DNA from: Mallotus nudiflorus
Taxonomy: Eukaryota; Streptophyta; Magnoliopsida; Malpighiales; Euphorbiaceae
Direction: 5' to 3'
Assembly (NCBI GenBank): GCA_947683625.1
Contig: CANTUR010000168.1
Coordinates: 171,397-235,396, forward strand
Length of the DNA stretch: 64,000 nucleotides
Shown: in pieces, positions 21,433-33,049 of the stretch
Numbering within the stretch: the stretch's first letter is position 1
How the letters are laid out: each line of letters starts with the position of its first letter
Made by a program: the position numbers and the translations under genes
The notes under the pieces: generated by a model
The model's database searches: none
The model's input: only the letters and a program-made list of their open reading frames with translations
Told to the model about the DNA's origin: nothing

Positions 21433-22000
21433 TAAACAAATTGTGGGACTAGTCAGGAAAACTATATTTCTTATTGGAAATATATAGATTTTTGATATCA
21501 GAAATATCGATTTCCAACCAAAAATCTATATTTCCGGTGAGAAATATAGTTTTCCTACCAAAAAATTGAAAATGGCCATAATAGCCATTTATGACCAATT
21601 TTGGCCACCGTTGGCCAATCACATGTTTTCTATTCTTTTGTGGCCGAAGTTGGCCACTTTCTTAAATTATAAATTGAATGGCCAAGTTGGGCCATTTGGC
21701 CCAATTCCCATTTTTTTCTTTTCTTTTTTTTTCTTTTCTTTTTTTTGAAAATTTCTTTCAAAATAAATAAATAGATAAATAAAATTTTAAAAAAATTCCT
21801 AATAATTTACAATTTAGTTCAAAATCAATAATCATATCCAATAAATCTAATTTCACAATTAATTTTCATCATTGAGTATTCTGTCGCATCCAAACTCGAA
21901 TCATTCAAAGTTTGCTCGATAAATTATGGCAAATCTAATAAGCACACAATTTTAAATTAAAGTGTAAGGATAATTACTTGTAGACTTTGGATCAGTGATC
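19529..22000 (-). mobile_element. E2 3' LTR (right edge uncertain)
   Basis: Starts TATAGACGGCAGAG (TGTAG with one change) next to the LINE. From 19529 to about 20450 it matches 37455-38151 plus 48342-48628. The minus strand has a TATA-like TTATTTATAAATATG near 21230. The other end lies between about 21980 and 22050, where I cannot find a clear TG end or polypurine tract. It contains an (AAT)n run and no gene. Confidence 0.6.
21384..21432. repeat. (AAT)n microsatellite
   Basis: About 16 uninterrupted aat triplets inside the E2 3' LTR. Confidence 0.95.
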
Positions 22001-22054
22001 GGTGATGTTAAAGCTGTTGTGAAGCGTTAAGCAAGATACGCTATATAATTGATA

Positions 22055-22530
22055 TATGGCGGCATGCAAAATGTGCCATTTAGCCTATGTGTGCTTGTCA
22101 AGCAAGATGTACTATGTACTCAATATGTGGCATCAAGCAAGTTGTGCTATTACATCAGGCCAAATGTGTTATGTGGTATCAGGTAAAATGTGCCATGTGG
22201 CTGTATTGAGCAAAATGTGCTATATAACCAATATGTGGTGTTAGGAAAAATGTACTATTAAGTAAAATGTCTATATAATGTGGCATTAGGCAAAATGTGC
22301 TAGATGACCAATATGTGGTGATAGCTAAAATATGTTATTAAGCAAAATGTGCTATATAACCAAAATGTGGCATTATGCAAAATGTGCAGTGTGACTAATA
22401 TGTGGTGTTAGGCAAAATGTGCCATGTGACCAATATGCGGTGCTAGGGAAAAAGTGCAGTGTGACCAATATATAGTGTTAGGAAAAATATGCAATATGAC
22501 CAATATATGGTGCTAGGCAAAATGTGATGT
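22055..22530. repeat. Minisatellite, about 37-bp units (E2)
   Basis: About a dozen diverged units with the core caatatgtggtgttaggc followed by aaaatgtgc(c/t)atgtgac. Spacing is about 35-38 bases and several units have small indels. It lies next to the E2 3' LTR, the same relative place as the E1 minisatellite. Confidence 0.8.
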
Positions 22531-24445
22531 TGCAATCCATAATTACCTATAACTTTTTATTAGCTGCAACCCTTTCATGCTTGCCCTTAATTTTGTAGTC
22601 CATAACTGTTAACACTTTATGATATTTGGCTATTTGATTTAAGTACTTGAATTCTTTGTGCTGATTGATTGGAATTTTCACTGACTAATTTGAATTTCAC
22701 TGTGTTAACTAACTCTACAAGTTAATTGTACCGTCTTCTGGATTTGCAATTCTTGAAGACTTATTGAAGTTAGTTTCAGTGTGATGATTGTATAAAAAAA
22801 GTAGATTATATTTAAGCAATTCATTAATTTATCACGAAGTAGCATGCATTTAACGAATCTCACTAATTTTGATTTTCATGACTATAATTTATTTGCCATT
22901 TATAAAGTTAGACATATCATTAACCATCTTATGCTAAGAGCGTATTTCTTACCATGTGAAGAGTTAACTTCCACACCTGAATTCAAGGAGAATCTACTAA
23001 ACAAAATTTACAAAAACTTAGCATAAACAGATTAAATTTTGAGTATCGAAACAATCTTTAAGTTATTGATATGCTTTCCTTCCTCATCTAAGTATTACCC
23101 TACCTTTTTTATATTACTCAGCATGGATACCATTGGAAAAGTCCTTTGGATACTTATACTTTCTAGAGCATTAAAGTAAATAGATAAGTTTTTGACGTGG
23201 TCCTCTTTTAGTATTCCTAAACCTTTCTCATAGTACTTAATATGGATACCACTAGAGGCTTCACATTGATACTCTTACTCATTTATGAGCATTGGAGTAT
23301 ATTACAATTGTCTTTTGATGCTTGCTCTTATTTTGATTCTCATTTTACTATTCCCCTACCTTTATTACATTACTCAGTATAGATACAGTCAAGTGATTTT
23401 GTAGTTGTACTCATTTCAAGCACTGGAATATATTAGGTGCACATTTGTTATACTAAAAACTGAAATGATACTCTGAAATCTAAGCAATTTATATGACAAA
23501 GTCCATAAATTTTATTTTTGCATATTCTTCCCCTCATTTGGGTGCAAAGTGAGCATTAGATTAATTAGAGTTTAAAAACTCACTGTATAAAACTATTAAC
23601 TGGATATCTGAATTCTACAAGGCTAATAAAAGAGACTTATTAAAATCAAAGTTCATAAAATAAGCTTTCGTACATGTGCTTATAAAGTGGATAAAATTCA
23701 CTTTTAATTTATGGATTTTTTTATTATAGAATCTAAGGAGTTAGAGTTGTGTTACTTCACTTGAGCATTTTTCAGGGAGTTTGTCACGTAGGGTGATATT
23801 CTGATAAGTGATTGGTGTTTACCATCTTGTCGATTCTTATTATTATGTCACCCTTCTTCATTCTTGTTTGTTTCCTTACATAAAATGCCATAAGTTAGTC
23901 ATGTCTATTTATAAGTGAATAAATTTTATCAAAATGCAATGTTATTCTTTTACACTCTTCCCTTTTGATTATGGTGAAGTCTTTAATCACAAAGGTCATC
24001 ATACTCCACCATAGAGGTTGTACCTAAGGTTAAGTTCATCTTTCTGTCATTTCCATTGATGATATGGAAAAAGTCCTTGTTCCTCTTTCTAATATCTCTG
24101 ATTTAGGAGTTAGAGGTCTTATTTCATGATTAAATAGGAATTTCAAAATGCATTCATCTCAAAGTTCGAGTGCATTCTTCCCCTTTTAAGGCCAAATATG
24201 TATCATTGATATGTTGGACCTTCTTATCACCGTATTTCACACCCTATTTAGGTCTTAATGTTATTGAGTTATGCTCATCTTAGCCAAGAATTAGCAAAGG
24301 CTCTCTAAGGATTTAATGCCCTATCTTTGCTTGAGTGTTCTTATGGCTATCAAAGGTATATTTAGGAGCTTCCTTATTATTGACACATCTGAGTATGCTT
24401 GTCTTTTGTTAGTCTTTATGTTATTGACTATCTTTTGCTTTTATA

Positions 24446-24600
24446 GTTTGTAGGAGTGGGTTTTCCTCTTGCTCAGGCTTTAGGTGATATTCTAGTTGAT
24501 GCTCCAAATAAGGCTTTGAAGTTGAATGTTGAATTTAAGGAGCTTAAGCCTTTTATCCAGCCTCTTGAGGTTGCCTAGGATGAGGCTTCTATGAGTGATA
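24446..24600 (+). other. Possible exon-like fragment of unknown gene
   Basis: After an acceptor-like T-rich tract ending in tag, the plus strand is open for about 45 codons, with FPLAQALGDILVDAPNKALK and ELKPFIQPLEVA. The composition is protein-like, unlike its AT-rich surroundings. It runs opposite to E2, as the PMD/DUF7745 cargo does in E1. I cannot assign a family, and it may be a chance ORF. Confidence 0.25.
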
Positions 24601-24807
24601 CCATCATTGATATCTACTTGCTAGGCCCATTGAGCATTAGGTTCCTCTTAATAGTGTCACTCCTTCTATTTTCACTCCTTTAGACTCTGACTAATTTCAT
24701 ACACTTTTACAACACTAATTTTGAATATTAGTAGCAGAGTATTTGAAAAAACTTGTTTGGGTTCAAAGACTTCTATTATACAAAGCAAGTATTTCACAAT
24801 AGATGTA

Positions 24808-24909
24808 TGTAAGTGTATGCTTGTTATATATGATATGCATGATCCTTATAGGTCCTTTATTAAGTGTATGCTTGTTATATATGATATGCATGATCCTTAT
24901 AGGTCCTTT
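24808..24909 (+). repeat. 51-bp tandem duplication
   Basis: Two adjacent 51-base copies starting aagtgtatgcttgttatat, differing only near the end. Since 51 is a multiple of three, the local 82-codon frame (24721-24969) stays open through both. No function is inferred. Confidence 0.9.
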
Positions 24910-25949
24910 GTTTGGAGTAGAGCTACATTATTGATCTTGGAGTGTGAAAATGAGATGCTTCATTGGTAGTTTACATATTTGAGTATTGAATGCTTTGATG
25001 TTGATACTTATGAAAAATGACTAGGTTGAGGAGTGAAGTCCAGGGCCTGATGATTGAGATAATGATTTTTGGATGTAGTTGTGCTATATTGATGAACTGT
25101 TGTCTGTTACTTGTAGTTTTCTTCTTTTTGCCCTAGAACTCTTATACTGACTTTTATGTTTTAATGTTTCATCTTTAATCTTTGAATTCAGATATACTAT
25201 TTTACATTTCTTCCCCTATTTTTTTAACATTTTGTTTTACCCCTAGAGTTATGCTTTCCCCCTATTTTATGATAAATTTCCTTCATGGAGATGGTGACAT
25301 TACGACCATCACCATTCTTATAGAATAGAGTCAAACTCATACCTCTTAACCTGACTGGATTCATTAATATTTTTTTACTCTTTCTTTTTGTTCACTATTG
25401 TTATTAATCCAACCCTATTAGTTGCAATCTTATGCATTGAAGATGCAAAGGAGTGGGCGAACTACTTGAAGGAGTTCTTAATACTAAAGTCAACTAGACT
25501 TGCTCTTCGAAGAGCAGAATCTAAGGCTTAATGCTGATGCAACGATTGATGATAGTTATAAAGTATGTGTTGCAATGCAAGTTACTGAGCCACCTGATTT
25601 CTCTAGGTATAAGAGGATACTAGACTTTACAAGCAAAATCATGATAATGTCAAAATACTAGAATACTGATCTTATAGCTCTGATTGCTTAGCTTGCATTA
25701 TGTTTTATCTTTCCATTTAGATACTTATGTAGTATGATAAAGATGAGTACACAATATTTGAATAAAAATTTCACATTCATTTCAATTCATTCATTAGGGA
25801 AAAAATAAGTACATTCATTACATCACATGATATAAACACCTATTATCAATTAGTCATTTTATATTTTCTAGCTAAATTTTTTCTCTCACTTCCATTTCCT
25901 TAATTTCTACATGACTAGCCTTTTTCGGTTTAGCAAAATCCTCTTTTTT

Positions 25950-27855
25950 TCTTTTTTCCTTAAATTTTACTCTTTTTAAAAGTTATATCATGTGATATAG
26001 GAATGTTCTTTGAATTTTGTATTTGTTCCCATGCTAAATAAATTGAATTGAATTGAATTTATGAAAAAGATACATATGCAATCAATATCATAATGCACAA
26101 TACATAAGGCTTCACATTACATAAATAGGCAAATTAGAATTCATATCATCATTTATTAAAAATTTAAAAAAAGTTCTTAAGGAATCAAAATGCTATTCAA
26201 AGAAGGTAGTAATAAGATTATTTTTAATTCTAAATTCTATGGATGCTAAGTCTTATGGTGGCTCTCCTTTAGATGGTAGACGTAGTAGCTATTCTTGCAT
26301 TCTCAATAGGCTTCACACTTAAATCTTTGAAGGAATTTAGTACTTCCTTTTTGCTAGTTCCTGAATTAATCATCATTATGTTGTAGTTTGGGAATGAATT
26401 ATCTTTGGTGCTTGAATTTTTTGGGTTTACAATTCTTCCGACATCTATGAGGTTTTAGATTTCATTTTTGAGGTGAATACAGGTGTTTTTGGATTGTCCA
26501 ATGGCTTGGTGGAAGTCATAGTAGCTATTTAGGTTATATCCTAGGCTATTTAAGCTTGATGGTTTTACATTAATTAAAGGTTAAAGTAAACCTTTTTGCA
26601 CTAAGTGCTTTAGGACTTTTGATAAAGATTGGTTAATGTTTGAAAATCTCCTCATTTGTTGCACTGCATGGATGTCTGTAACTTGGTTACTATTTCTTTG
26701 TTGCATGCCTTTAGTTTGGTAATTTCTCCCTCCTGTGCTTTTTGTGTTTTTCTTCTTTTTATTCTTAATTTGTTTTACTTGCAAACCTTCATTATACAAG
26801 TCTAAAAAAAATCTTTAGGTTCATCATTTATAATCTCTCAACTAGATCAGGTGATACGTTCCTAATAATCATCCTCACTTGATCTTTCTCAACTAACTTA
26901 TTCTTCATTAGCCCTACCTTATTCATGAACCTTATCAAGAAATCTAAAAATGATTTCTTTCGCTTTTGCTTAGTCAACTCTAAGTCCTTAATAGACACCT
27001 CCAGTTGGTATTATACTCATACTGCTTTAGCAAAGCTGTGTATAATTCTTTCCATTCTCTTTGAATTGATTGTTCTAACCTATAGTACCAGTTCATGACC
27101 ATGCCTTCTAGAGATAACACAAATAGCCTTGTAACAATTAACAAAGGGGCATTAGTGGTGCTTATAATAGTTGAATATTTGCTAAGATGTGTCCTTGGAT
27201 CTCCAAAACCATTAAAATTTTATAATTAAGGTATTTTGAACTTATCTGGTAGCTTATCACCTCCCATGCACAATATGTCATTAAAGTCAAATGAATAGTC
27301 TATGCCTTGCCCTCAATCAACTATTCTATCTTGGACATTTTCTAAGTCAATGCTTGCATCTGCTTATACTCAAGCTCTTAAACCATCTTAAGTGATTCCA
27401 TCTTTACTTTCTTTACCATATAGGTTTTAACATCCTCAAATTTCATTTCCACAGTAGGCACATTCTTAGTAGCATTCAATGGTTGATCCCCATTGTTATC
27501 ATTATTAGTAAATGGAGCTTCCATGACTGGCGGGATAACAGTAGTAGGTGGTATGGCAACAACAAGTAGAATAATAATAGTAAGTGTTAGTTCAGCTACA
27601 GGGGTTTGTACTAACCCAGCTAAGGCTTATGTCAGTTCATCTTACATCATAGCCCTCATGTCATCCATCAATGCTCCCTTAGTGTCTTTCAAGGTCCAAT
27701 TTCCTCCTTGTTGTTGTTTCATCTCTGCAATTGTATGACTAGTTAGGGTTAGTGTAGCTTCTAGGTAAAGTGGGTTGATAAGACTCTTCTCCAAACTATG
27801 AAGGATCTTTTTATCTATTGATTTTGGACTCGAATCGGCTCTCACTAGTATTTCA
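25950..27855 (-). pseudogene. Gag fragment of E2 (Retrotrans_gag)
   Basis: Minus-strand frames give, in order, GFGDPRTHLSKY (about 27220-27180), VMNWYYRLEQSIQREWKELY (about 27100-27040), QYEYNTNW, then MIIRNVSPDL (about 26880), MRRFSNINQSLSKVLKHL (26650-26600), and YYDFHQAIGQSKNTCIHLK with NLIDVGRI (about 26540-26450). This is the gag order of large Gypsy elements: GDP..HL, WY..L, QY..N, then a YH..GH...C..L..x-IQDLID tail. Gag would form the particle core. Multiple stops and frame changes break it. Its upstream part (27845-27642) is cut by E3 at 27856. Confidence 0.7.
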
Positions 27856-27877
27856 TGTAATAACTTGAATTTTTTGT

Positions 27878-27972
27878 TATTATTATTATTATCATCATCA
27901 TCATCCTTGTTATTATTCTTATTATTGCTACTATTATTGCCATTGAGATCCTTATTGTTAGTATTATTATTG

Positions 27973-28007
<35 letters not shown>

Positions 28008-28095
28008 TTTTTTTTATTATTATTATTGTTATTATTGTTGTTGTTATTATTATTATTATCATCATCATCATCGTCCTTATTATTATCATTGCCAC

Positions 28096-28147
<52 letters not shown>
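27878..28147. repeat. Compound microsatellite (ATT/ATC)n, (TA)n in E3 5' LTR
   Basis: Runs of tta/att and atc triplets alternate with two (TA)n tracts, about 27974-28004 and 28098-28147. The equivalent 3' LTR site (34399-34520) has only (ATT)n and a short (TA)n. Overlapping ORFs here are repeat translations. Confidence 0.95.
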
Positions 28148-28152
<5 letters not shown>

Positions 28153-29394
28153 GAAGCAAGTGAGACCTGGACACATGGCCGTATGTCTTTAAATAAAAGG
28201 GGAAAATGGTTCTGCAAAGGGAAAAAAGGGTGAATTATGAAGCAGTTGTGGGTGGAAAATGACATTTTAATACCAAAAGTCTTCTTCTTCTTCATTAGCC
28301 ATCCAAATAACCTCTAATTGACCATAAATTTTAACCATAGCTTCTTCTCACTCTCTTCTACACTCCAGTAACTTTTATTTTATAAGAAACCACCTATAAA
28401 TGCCATGTTTGGCAAAGAATTATTATCCTAAATTCTACCATTTCTTACTGTTTTAGTGACTTTTAACTTCCGAGGTTGCCTCTATTATGTTCCTCTCATC
28501 ATTAGGAGTTTCTAATAATTAATCACAATTCTGATCTCATCTGATTTTTAGGTAATTTCCATTTCATTTTCTGATCTCTTTATTCAATGCCTACTTTAGG
28601 TTGTCTGAGGCTTTAGATACGTTTTATATATTATGGGTAGTGTTTTGGTGCAATGTTTTTGGTCAGGTGTTGTGTTTTCTAGTGAGAATCCGACAGGTGC
28701 CACCCGAATTCTAGTGATAAACGGTAACTAACTTGAAAATTTATGAGTTTATTTTTAATAAATAAATTGTGTTGATTAATTTTCATAACTGGACCAAAGT
28801 CTAATTCCTTCTAGATTTTAAGATAAAATTTCTAGAATGATTATAAGGGAAAATTATTTAATTTCACATAAATTAGTTTAATTCATTAAAAGTATTCTTT
28901 GAGCTTCAAAATTAATTATTTTAGTATTTTTAAGGTTATTTTGATCATTTCTTTATTTTTATAAATTTTCTAAGATTTTTAAGAATTTATTTAAAGCTAT
29001 TTACTAAGTAAATATTTTAATTATTTAGAGAATTTAGGAGCTAGAGGTGTTGAACATAGGCAACCGAGGATGCGTTGGCCAACACACTCCACCTGTGAGT
29101 TAATTTTATTGAAGATTTGTTGAGAATATTTAAATTAGAATTTTTATGTGGTAATTACAATATAAAAGTTGATTATATAGATATAAATTTCTTTAAAATT
29201 AAAAATCTTGCCACATTCATTATTTATTTATTTTATTACTGTGGATAATTTTGGGAGGATGTATTAGTTGGTTTCATTTTATTTTATATATGCCATAAGT
29301 ATATTTTAGAGAAAAATGGTATAACGTGCTACCTAGTGGGTGTCACAAAAACCATGTGCGCACTGGTTAATATCTTGAGTCTGAGAAATATTTG

Positions 29395-29560
29395 AATTGG
29401 CTCAGTAGAGCTTGTTCTCTCTGGCAGTTTATGGTTTAGGCTCAGTTATGCTTATTCTATCAAGTAGTATGTGAATTGAGCTTAGTGGAGCTTGTGCTCT
29501 CAGGCTGAATTTAAGATTTTACTCAGTTGAGCTTGCTCTCAGGACATAAAAAATGGACTA
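29395..29560 (+). repeat. Reiterated 'gagcttg' block in E3 5' LTR
   Basis: Three to four diverged units of about 50 bases containing ggctcagt(t/a)gagcttg(t/c)tctc. The same block is at about 35745-35900 in the 3' LTR. It is part of the LTR, not coding. Confidence 0.6.
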
Positions 29561-30281
29561 AGTGATTTAACTGCGGTTGTAACTTGGTTGAGTTTAATCT
29601 CTTGGGATGGCAGTCACTTGGATTTAAGAGAGCCGAAAGGCTAGTAGAATTGAGGTTTCAGGTTCTACCATGTTTTCCAACAAAGATTTAATTTATATAA
29701 TTTTAATATGAGGGATTTTGTATTAAAGATATTTCTGATTGTGGAAAGGTATTTTTATGAAGATAGTTTTCATCAAAGTAAAAAGATTCAAATATTAAAA
29801 CTATTTAATGGTTTTAAATAAGTGTTCTAGAACCAACATGCATTTTATATTATTAATTCACTCATTGAGATTAGATTCCCCTTAATCTTATTTTTCCATG
29901 ACCTAATCTGATATTAGTTGTAATATGCACCGAGTTTCTTCTTCTTCGGCTATTTTTATAGGTCTATTTGATATATATACTATATAATTGAATTCTAGAA
30001 CACTACAGTAGTAAACTATCTTGTATAATTTATGATATGGATTATGGTGTTATTATGAAGTAGTGTTGATTGGAGAATATCTTAAAAGTGTTATTTGTAA
30101 TTTTCAAGTTTTTGTTTTACTCCGGTATGGAGGACACTCTACCAAATTTTCTTTAAAATATTAAAGTTGAGAAATTTTGTTGTGAAAATTTTCTTCAGGC
30201 TTTCTATATGTTTTAGAAGCTTCATGCTTTCCCATTCACTAGTGCCAGTCACGTGTCCTTTGGGTTCAGGTCTTGTTCTTC

Positions 30282-30293
30282 TGGTCATTAGTG
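30282..30293 (+). promoter_or_regulatory. Degenerate primer-binding site of E3
   Basis: tggtcattagtg follows the LTR by two bases and resembles tggtatcagagc, the initiator tRNA-Met complement used by many plant Gypsy and Copia elements. Confidence 0.45.
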
Positions 30294-30429
30294 TCTATCT
30301 TTTCTTGAAACTACTATAGTAATTAGGTTGATAATTGTCACTTGTTATCATTATTGCCTATAAAATTCTATGCATATATTAGTATCCTTGTTATATTTTG
30401 AATTTTGTTGATTTTTATGTCTTTTCAAA

Positions 30430-31160
30430 CTGAGGTGAACACAGACTACTCTTGCTTTAGAAGAAACATATAGTAATGATGAGTAGTCATTTCAGGATGA
30501 AGCTTTTATCCTTGCCCCACTAGCTAGAAGGAGGGATAGACTTAGAGTTGCAATGAATTAGAGGTAGGAACAATAACTGCTAGCAGAAGTAGCTGCTCTA
30601 GATATAGATCCTATAGCTTTTATAGCCAGTATAGTAGGGATTAATTAAGGATTAGTAGCATTTAATCTAGCCATGCCTCTAGTATAGCAGATGCTACAAT
30701 AGAGGAATTAAAGGATGTTTGATGTAGATGCAACCTTACTATATTCCAAAATTAAGAGAGTTTCATTTGATGGTACGAAAGATGCTTTGGATTTTATAAA
30801 TACCACTGAGGTTACGACCAGGACAAGATATATAGACTATTAATGGATAATGATTATGGAGCTATCAGTTCAAGTCATAGCTCAAGATTAGTTTGTACAG
30901 TTGATCCAGCCCCATATGACTACCATGACATGGTTAGAGTTCAAAGAACAATTTTTAATATATTTCTATCCACCTTCAATAAGGGATAATTATATATAGC
31001 AACTATTATAAATAACTGGAGGAGAATGATCAGTTTAGGATTACAACTGTGAGTTCTTTAGATTGTCATGTCATGCATTGACATGATGCAATATGAGAGG
31101 AGAGTGGTAGAGCAACATATTACTAGATTGGGTCCAATATATATTGGCATTTGAGCTATG
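30430..31160 (+). pseudogene. E3 gag remnant
   Basis: Broken plus-strand frames give RVSFDGTKDALDFI (about 30755-30800), then IMIMELSV, then TWLEFKEQFLIYFYPP (about 30930-30975). This matches the chromovirus gag order (F.G..D...A..W, A..W...F...Y.P). Stops occur every few dozen codons. No zinc knuckle is recognisable. Confidence 0.6.
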
Positions 31161-31640
31161 GACTAAAGTTTAGAGAGTTGTTTATGGATTCAGCCCTTTT
31201 GGATGTAATAGATTTTGATATGATTTTAAGAATGGATTGGTTAGCTCAATATTATGATACTTTGGATTGTCAAGAGAAAGAAGTGATATTAAAATATTGA
31301 ACAATGTAGAATTCTAATTTAGAGGTGACAAGAGTTTAATACCTTAGAATCTTATTTTTGTAATTATAGTTTGAAAGATGCTTAGAAGGGGTGTTAAAGT
31401 TATTTGACTGTAGTAAGAGATACAAGGCAAATAAAAGGGGTAGTTAAGAATGTACTAGTCATGTGTAAGTTTTCATTATGTCTTTCCTAAGGAATTATTA
31501 GGTTTACCACTGAAAAAAGAGATAAAATTTTGTATCAATGTTACAACTAGTACAGATCCTATCTATATACCACCTTATAGAATAACACCCATAAAATTAA
31601 AAAGCTTAGAGAACAGTTATAAGAGTTACTTAATAAGAAT
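31160..31640 (+). pseudogene. E3 protease and linker remnant
   Basis: Only the C-terminal flank of the aspartic protease is clear: MDWLAQYYDTLDCQEKEVIL (about 31230-31290), the usual GMDWL....DC..K.V.F stretch. The active-site DSGA motif cannot be found. The linker toward reverse transcriptase has frequent stops. Confidence 0.55.
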
Positions 31641-32330
31641 TTTATTAGACCCAGTATGTCTCTTTTGAGTGCACCAATGTTATTTGTATGGAAGAAAAAT
31701 GGTAGCCTTCGACTTTATATTAACTATAGACAACTTAACAAAGTTACCATTAAGAACAAGTATCCTCTATTAAGGATTGATGACTTGTTTAATCAGCTTT
31801 AAATAGCTCAATGTTTCTCTAAGATTGACTTGAGATCAGGGTATCAATAGTAAAGAAATAGAAGTGAAGATATACCCAAGATTGCTTTTCAGACAAGATA
31901 TGACCATTATAAATTTTTGGTGATGTCCTTTAGGTTGACCAATGCCCTAATAGCTTGTATGGACTTGATGAAGCAAGTATTTAGACCATTCTTGGACCTG
32001 ATTTATATTAATGTTTATTGATGATATTTTAGTGTATTCTAAGAGTGAGGCAAAATATGTAATGCATTTGAGAATGGTTCTCTAAATTTTGAGAGACCAC
32101 TAATTGTATGCCAAATTCTCAAAATATGAGTTTTAATTGGATCAAGTGGCATTCTTAGGCCATGTAGTATCCAAAAATGGCATACAAGTGGATCCCAAAA
32201 AATTAAAGCCATTACAGAGTGGCCGAGACCCACAACAGTCATAGAAGTAAGGAGTTTTCTAGGTTTAGCTGGCTATTATAAGAGATTTGTGAAGGAATTC
32301 TTCAAGATTGCCACACCTTTAACAAGATTG
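31640..32330 (+). pseudogene. E3 reverse transcriptase remnant
   Basis: Seen: the LDLRSGYQ-type stretch (about 31825), then RYDHYKFLVMSFRLTNA (about 31900-31950), a broken FIDDI position with a frame change (about 32015), and EVRSFLGLAGYYKRFVKEFF (about 32245-32305). These are domains 3-7 of a Gypsy reverse transcriptase. The catalytic YxDD/FIDD loop is interrupted, so no activity is expected. Confidence 0.75.
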
Positions 32331-32379
32331 ACCTAGAAAAATGCTAAGTTTATATGGGCTGATAAATGTGATCAGGAGC

Positions 32380-32880
32380 ACTTTTAGTTGCTCAAGGATA
32401 AATTGACTTCAACTCCATTATTAAGTCTACCTTTAGAAAATGAAGGATATATGGTGTATTGTGATGCTTCTCGAGTAGGATTGGGGTTTATATTGATATA
32501 GAGAGGGAGAGTAATTACTTAGGCTTCACAACAGTTAAAGAAGCATGAGTAGAATTGCCCTACTCATGATATGGAAATGGTAGCAATGGTATTTACATTG
32601 AAGATTTAAAGGCATTTTTTGTATGGTGTAACTTGTGAAATATACACTAATCATAAAAGTTTGACATACATCTTCCAGCAAAGAAATTTGAACTTGAGGC
32701 AAAGGAGATGGATAGAACTCCTTAAAGACTATAATTGCTCTATTCTGTATCATCTGAGCAAAGCCAATATAGTGGTTGATGCTTTAAGTAGGAAGTCAAC
32801 AGAAAGCCTTACTTATATTAGCTTAGAGAGGAGGAAAATCATTAAAGAATTACATGAGTTGATTGGTCAGGAGTTATAGT
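32380..32880 (+). pseudogene. E3 RNase H remnant
   Basis: GYMVYCDASRVGLGFIL (about 32445-32495) gives the first catalytic Asp region, then KKHEXNCPTHDMEMVAMVF with one stop, YGVTCEIYTNHKSLTYIFQQ (32619-32680; the family has TDHKSL, here TNHKSL) and ANIVVDALSRKS (about 32764-32799). The frame 32619-32879 is intact. It aligns throughout with the E5 RNase H at 60581-60060, so E3 and E5 are related families. Confidence 0.8.
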
Positions 32881-33049
32881 GGAAGGTAACCAAGTAATGT
32901 TTATTAGCTCAACTTAGAGTAATAACAATGTACTTGGATAGAATTAAGGCAGCTTAGAGAAGGGACCCACAATTAAAGAAGATAATGTTAGAGGTACATC
33001 AGGGTCAATCCTAAGATTTTATAATTGATAATGAGGGAATATTATGTTT

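Larger units (their letters stand above)
22531..25900. other. Unrecognised E2 interior
   Basis: No retroviral domain is visible on the minus strand although pol would be expected here. From 23080 to 23440 there are about three diverged units around attactcagtatagatacc. Plus-strand open pieces occur at 22844-23026, near 24450-24590 and near 25430-25650, some preceded by splice-acceptor-like ttttgcttttatag (about 24433-24446). I recognise no family. Confidence 0.4.
27856..30279 (+). mobile_element. E3 5' LTR (about 2.4 kb)
   Basis: Starts TGTAATAACTTGAATTTT and ends near aggtcttgttct, just before the PBS. Collinear with 34383-36679. The first 300 bases hold a microsatellite block larger than in the 3' LTR. 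It contains acgtgctacctagtgggt (about 29325) and reiterated gagcttgctctc-type units (about 29395-29550). Confidence 0.8.

Noticed and set aside
22055..22530. CRISPR-like look of regularly spaced repeats
   Set aside because: Units are contiguous diverged copies with no unique spacers, and the context is a plant retroelement.
27865..28295. ORFs rich in Tyr/Ile/Leu on both strands
   Set aside because: They are translations of the (TA)n and (ATT)n microsatellites in the E3 LTR.
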